A stretch of 64,000 nt of DNA from Cystobasidiopsis lactophilus (Eukaryota; Basidiomycota; Agaricostilbomycetes; Agaricostilbales; Chionosphaeraceae): positions 2,480,001-2,544,000 of the forward strand of contig BCIO01000001.1 in NCBI GenBank assembly GCA_001599975.1. Direction: 5' to 3'. How positions within the stretch are numbered: the stretch's first letter is position 1; every line of letters starts with the position of its first letter. Position numbers and translations under genes: made by a program. The notes under the pieces are model-generated. The model saw only the letters and a list, made by a program, of their open reading frames with translations, ran no database searches and was not told the origin of the DNA. Below are positions 60,415 through 64,000 of the stretch, piece by piece.

Positions 60415-63400
60415 ATGGACGACTTGACCAAGACTTCGAATAGCGCGGACGCGGCTGCTGCGACATTGAGGACCCGGTTTCTCCAAGAGCAAGCGTTCAC
60501 GGCCTGCTCGCCGTTCTGTCTGCTCTTTGTCAACCCTAATAAGCACTTTCCAAACGACGACCAGTCGATATGGCCCTATGTGGAGGAGCACTTCAAGCTG
60601 GAGTCGGAGAGCCTGCCGCCGCACGCCGCCCAGCTCGCGTCCAGGAGCTTCTATTACATGCGTCGGACGGGCCAGGACCAGACGGTCGTGCTCTCTGGCA
60701 AGTCCAACTCGGGCAAGAGCCACGTCAGGCACCTGGTCTCTCAGGCTTTGATCAATCTGGCCAACACCCAGCCGGGCAAGAAGCACAGCAAGGTGCGTCC
60801 CGATCCAAGTTTTTGTGCTTGCATTCAACGAGCAGTTACTGAGAAAGGGAGGGCTACACAGCTCACTTATGCAATCCCAGCCGCTGAGCTGCTGTTGAAC
60901 TCGCTCGGCAATGCCGGAACTATGGCCAACTTGAACGGCTCCAAGTTCGGCGCTTACCAAGAGCTCCAATACAACGACAAGTCGCGGCTGGTCGGCGCCA
61001 AGTTCCTCACCTACCACTTTGACCCGGGCCGCGTCGCCGCCGTCCCTCGCTCAGAGCGAAATTTCCATGTGTTCTACCATCTCCTCGCCGGCGCCACCAC
61101 AGAAGAAGCCGAGCGCCTCAAGCTGGACGCTTCCATGACCGGCGGCTTCCACTATTTGTCTGGCATGTCCTGGCCCACCAAAAATGCGGAGGACGCCGAG
61201 GCCTACAGCAACCTCAAGGAAGCCTTTCGCGCCTTGTCCTTTCCCAAGAGGATCGTCAGCGGCATCTTCAAGCTGTGCGCTGGCATCTTACACCTCGGCC
61301 AACTCACCTTCATGATGGACCAGAGCAAGAACGAGGAGGCGGCGGTCGTCTACAACCGGGACTCGCTCTTCGTCGCGGCCGACCTGTTGGGCGTCACGCC
61401 GGAGGCCCTGGAGGCGGCGCTGCAGGTCAAGACCAAGATTGCGGGGTGGGACAGGGTGACCAAGCTGATGGACCCTGAGGGCGCGGCGGCCAACCGGGAT
61501 GAGCTGGCACGGGCGATCTACCGTCTGCTGTTTTCTTGGCTGACCGATTTTATCAACTCCAGTGAGCAGCGTTCCTCTCTCTCTGCAAGCCATATAGGTA
61601 TCGGACTCACCGGCATCTTCACTTGTTCCGCTTGATTTCGTCGGTTAGAAACCAGCAAAGAAGACTTCAAGTCGTTCATTTCGATCCTCGACCTTCCTGG
61701 CACTCAGGTCTCCACTTCGACCCGCTCTCATGGCTTGGATGAATTTTGCTTCAACTTGGCCAGCGAACGGCTCCATGCCTTCGTATTCGAGTACTACTTC
61801 GAGCGGCAAAAGGCCGAATACGAGCAAGAGGGCGTCGGCCCGCTGCTGTCCGGCTTGCGCGCAAACTACTTCGATAACAAGGACACCATCCACATCCTAA
61901 CAGCGCATCCTGGTGGCCTTTGCCATATACTTGATGACCAGAGCCGGCGCAAGGGCAAGACCGATTCCACCATGCTCGAGGCTGTCGGTCGCAAGTGGAG
62001 CAACCATGCTGGATTCGGGTGGAGACAGGGCGACGAGTCCGTTGGTCGAATTGGCACCTTTAGCATCAATCACTACGACGCCCAAGTCACCTACTCCGTC
62101 GAGGGCTTCCTCGAGGAAAACCGGGCAGCCATCTCTACCGACTTCGTTCTTCTCTTGGCTGGCAAGCCGTCGCCCAACAACCCGGAAGACGTGCTGGGCG
62201 GGTCCACCGATGCCTTCATCAAGGAGTTGTTTGGTCGAGAACTGGCAGCGGCCACCGAAGCCGCCAAGAGCGAAGGAGAGGAGCTCGGCAGAAACAACAG
62301 TGTTCAAGGCCGTCCATCCGCCAAGAATCTGCCGCCCAACCAGCAAGCCAAGGCGGTCGGGGGCGGCCCCAAAGCGCTCGAATTGCGGACCTTTGTCGGC
62401 CCGTTCAATGACAGCCTCACCTTCCTGTTCCAAGCTCTACGGGAAAATCGGGTCTGGCTCGTTGCGTGTTTGAAACCCAACGACAGTGGACTGCCAGCGC
62501 AGTGCGACGCCCGCTTGCTGAAGAGCCAGATCGGGGCCTTGGGAATTGCCGAGCTCTCGCGGCGGCTTACCGACGAATGGGCCATCAGCCTGACGCACAA
62601 GGAGTTCTGGAACCGCTACTCTCGCGTTCCTAGGCTGGAAGAGTCGGCCGCAAAGTTTCACACCGCCGTCTTCACGGACAAGGCGCAGGGCATTCGTACT
62701 GATCTGGGCTGGGGCGACCTCGACATGGCTATCGGCAAGTTCAAGGTGAGTCTCTCAACTTCAGACGTTCGTTAGAGCATTTTCTGATGATTCTCGTCAG
62801 ATTTTCCTGAGCCATTCCAGCTTTCGGTTTCTGGAGGACAACCTGCGGACCATTGAGAGCCGGGAGGCGGCCTTCATGCAGGAGAAGGAGCGCCAGGTTG
62901 CAGATGGCCAAGCTGGTCTCTTGCCGTCTTTCCCACCGCCGCAGCGCAAGGCGAGCCAGAATATGGACGAGGAGGTCGACGGTCGGCGCGGCTCAGTCGC
63001 CTTCCCCTCCGCCGACGATGATGCCGCATCTACCCTATACGCTCCGTCCACCATCATGTTCAAGGCAGAAAAGAAGACCTACGAACCGCCTGTTCCGGAC
63101 ATCCGAAAAGCCTACCTCAATGCCGACAAGCGCTTGCAGGGCGTCGAAGTTGTCAAGACCACGGCGTCCAGACGCCTTTGGATCATTCTGGCATTTCTGG
63201 TGACCTGGCCAATTCCTGGGTTCCTTCTCAGCTGGATTGGCGGGATGAAGCGGGGAGACGTCCGGATGGCCTGGAGGGAAAAGGTGCTGATCAACATCCT
63301 CATCTGGTTGCTCTGTGGCGCTCTCATCTTTATCATCGCCATCTTCGGAGTTCTCATCTGCCCGACCCAGCACGTCTACGCGATGTCGGAGCTGCAGAGC

Positions 63401-64000
63401 CATGGGTTCACCTCGGGGCATGCTTTGGTGGCCATTCGTGGCGAGGTGTTCGACTTGAGCCGGATAGCAAAAACACACAGGTTGGTTCCTCTTCGATAGT
63501 CAGCCAGATTTGAATCTTGTTTTGATCCCTCCCTCCTACAGCCCCGCTGTCGTCTCTACGATCTCGATCCTGAAGTATGCAGGCACGGATGCTTCCGCGC
63601 TCTTTCCCCAGCAGCTTTCGGCACTCTGCAATGGCGTCGGTGCATCCATGTCGCCTTGGCTCACTCTGAGCAGCTCCAACAACTCGGAACCGAACGCCAT
63701 TTATCACGACTTTCGTTACAGCGCCAGCTTCGAGGATGTAAGACCAGACTGGTACGAAGAAATGATGATCTCCCTGCGCTCTCGGTATCGGGTCGGTTTC
63801 CTAGGCTATACGCCTCATGCTGTGGCGCAACGTACGTCCTGGATGATGCTGAACTCGGCTTTTTATTGACGCCACGAGCCAGGCGCCTCCAAGAGCAAGA
63901 CTAGAAATACCGCGATAATTGACGGCATGGTGTACGACCTGACTCAATATGTGCAGAATAACGGAGGCGTCCCACTCTCACCGAATGGCACCCAGCCTCC
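60415..64000 (+). CDS. Chitin synthase with N-terminal myosin motor-like domain, 3'-partial
   Basis: Class V/VII-type chitin synthase; the window ends before the catalytic domain. The start MDDLTKTSNSADAAAATLRT leads into a myosin-like head: YYMRRTGQDQTVVLSG, P-loop GKSNSGKS, switch I-like NLNGSKFGAYQELQYNDKSR, then RNFHVFYHLLAGATTEEAER, LCAGILHLGQLTFMMDQSKN, ILDLPGTQ (switch II region), ERLHAFVFEYYFERQKAEYE, NHYDAQVTYSVEGFLEENRA and ENRVWLVACLKPNDSGLPAQ. The linker is acidic. Two membrane segments follow (WIILAFLVTWPIPGFLLSWI; ILIWLLCGALIFIIAIFGVL), then a cytochrome b5-like domain (GHALVAIRGEVFDLSRIAKT, MVYDLTQYVQNNGGVP) at the window edge. The QRRW catalytic motif is beyond 64000. Motor nucleotide motifs deviate from canonical myosin. 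Confidence 0.9.

Noticed and set aside
60408-60420. Start codons on both strands sharing the palindrome CCATGG
   Set aside because: The minus-strand ATG would need an intron of 26 nt to reach the next exon of the unknown gene, so I do not trust it as that gene's start.

Overview
This window is gene-dense nuclear DNA from a fungus, almost certainly a basidiomycete. Nearly every gene is broken by short introns of about 50-65 nt with GT-AG ends (a few GC-AG). Base composition is moderately GC-rich. The gene set fits a filamentous or dimorphic basidiomycete: a chitin synthase with a myosin-like motor, a Chs4-type activator ending in a CaaX box, and a BRCA2/Brh2 homologue. I cannot place it below phylum from sequence alone. 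I saw no transposon, virus-like element, rRNA, tRNA or CRISPR array.

Layout. 1-7.4 kb, plus strand: 3' part of mitochondrial elongation factor G, the mRNA exporter MEX67, and an F-box/transglutaminase-like/YccV protein like FBXO21. 7.5-10.8 kb, minus strand: three tandem GNAT acetyltransferase paralogues. 11.8-18.9 kb: a small cysteine-cluster protein, the FG nucleoporin NUP42, ESCRT-III DID2/CHMP1 (minus), the ribosome-biogenesis AAA ATPase RIX7, and an unknown basic protein. 19.1-24.2 kb: SVP26 (minus) and VAC14 (plus), divergent. 24.3-31 kb: an unrecognised multi-exon gene (minus), an XAP5/FAM50 gene with microexons (minus) and an SDR oxidoreductase (plus). 31.8-39.7 kb, plus: a small secreted protein, a stomatin-like protein, a BolA protein and a DExH RNA helicase of the YLR419W/Ucp12 type. 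39.7-43.6 kb, minus: BRCA2. 44.1-52.8 kb: IST1, a small secreted dibasic-rich precursor (minus), a Csm1/Pcs1 monopolin subunit, a long-chain acyl-CoA synthetase and the complex III core protein QCR2. 53.2-64 kb: chitin synthase activator CHS4 (minus), exocyst EXO84 (plus), a Ser/Pro-rich unknown (minus) and the start of the myosin-chitin synthase (plus), which runs off the end.

Themes. Several neighbours are divergent pairs with 85-300 bp between start codons (DID2/RIX7, SVP26/VAC14, XAP5/SDR, CHS4/EXO84, unknown/CHS). The right end groups genes for chitin synthesis and polarised secretion. MEX67 and NUP42 both serve mRNA export, and DID2 and IST1 are known ESCRT-III partners, but neither pair is adjacent. 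The observations I rate highest are the intron differences and GC-AG introns in the GNAT triplet, the candidate kexin-processed precursor at 45.7-46.2 kb, the extra BRC-like modules in BRCA2, and microexons of 15, 17 and 24 nt.
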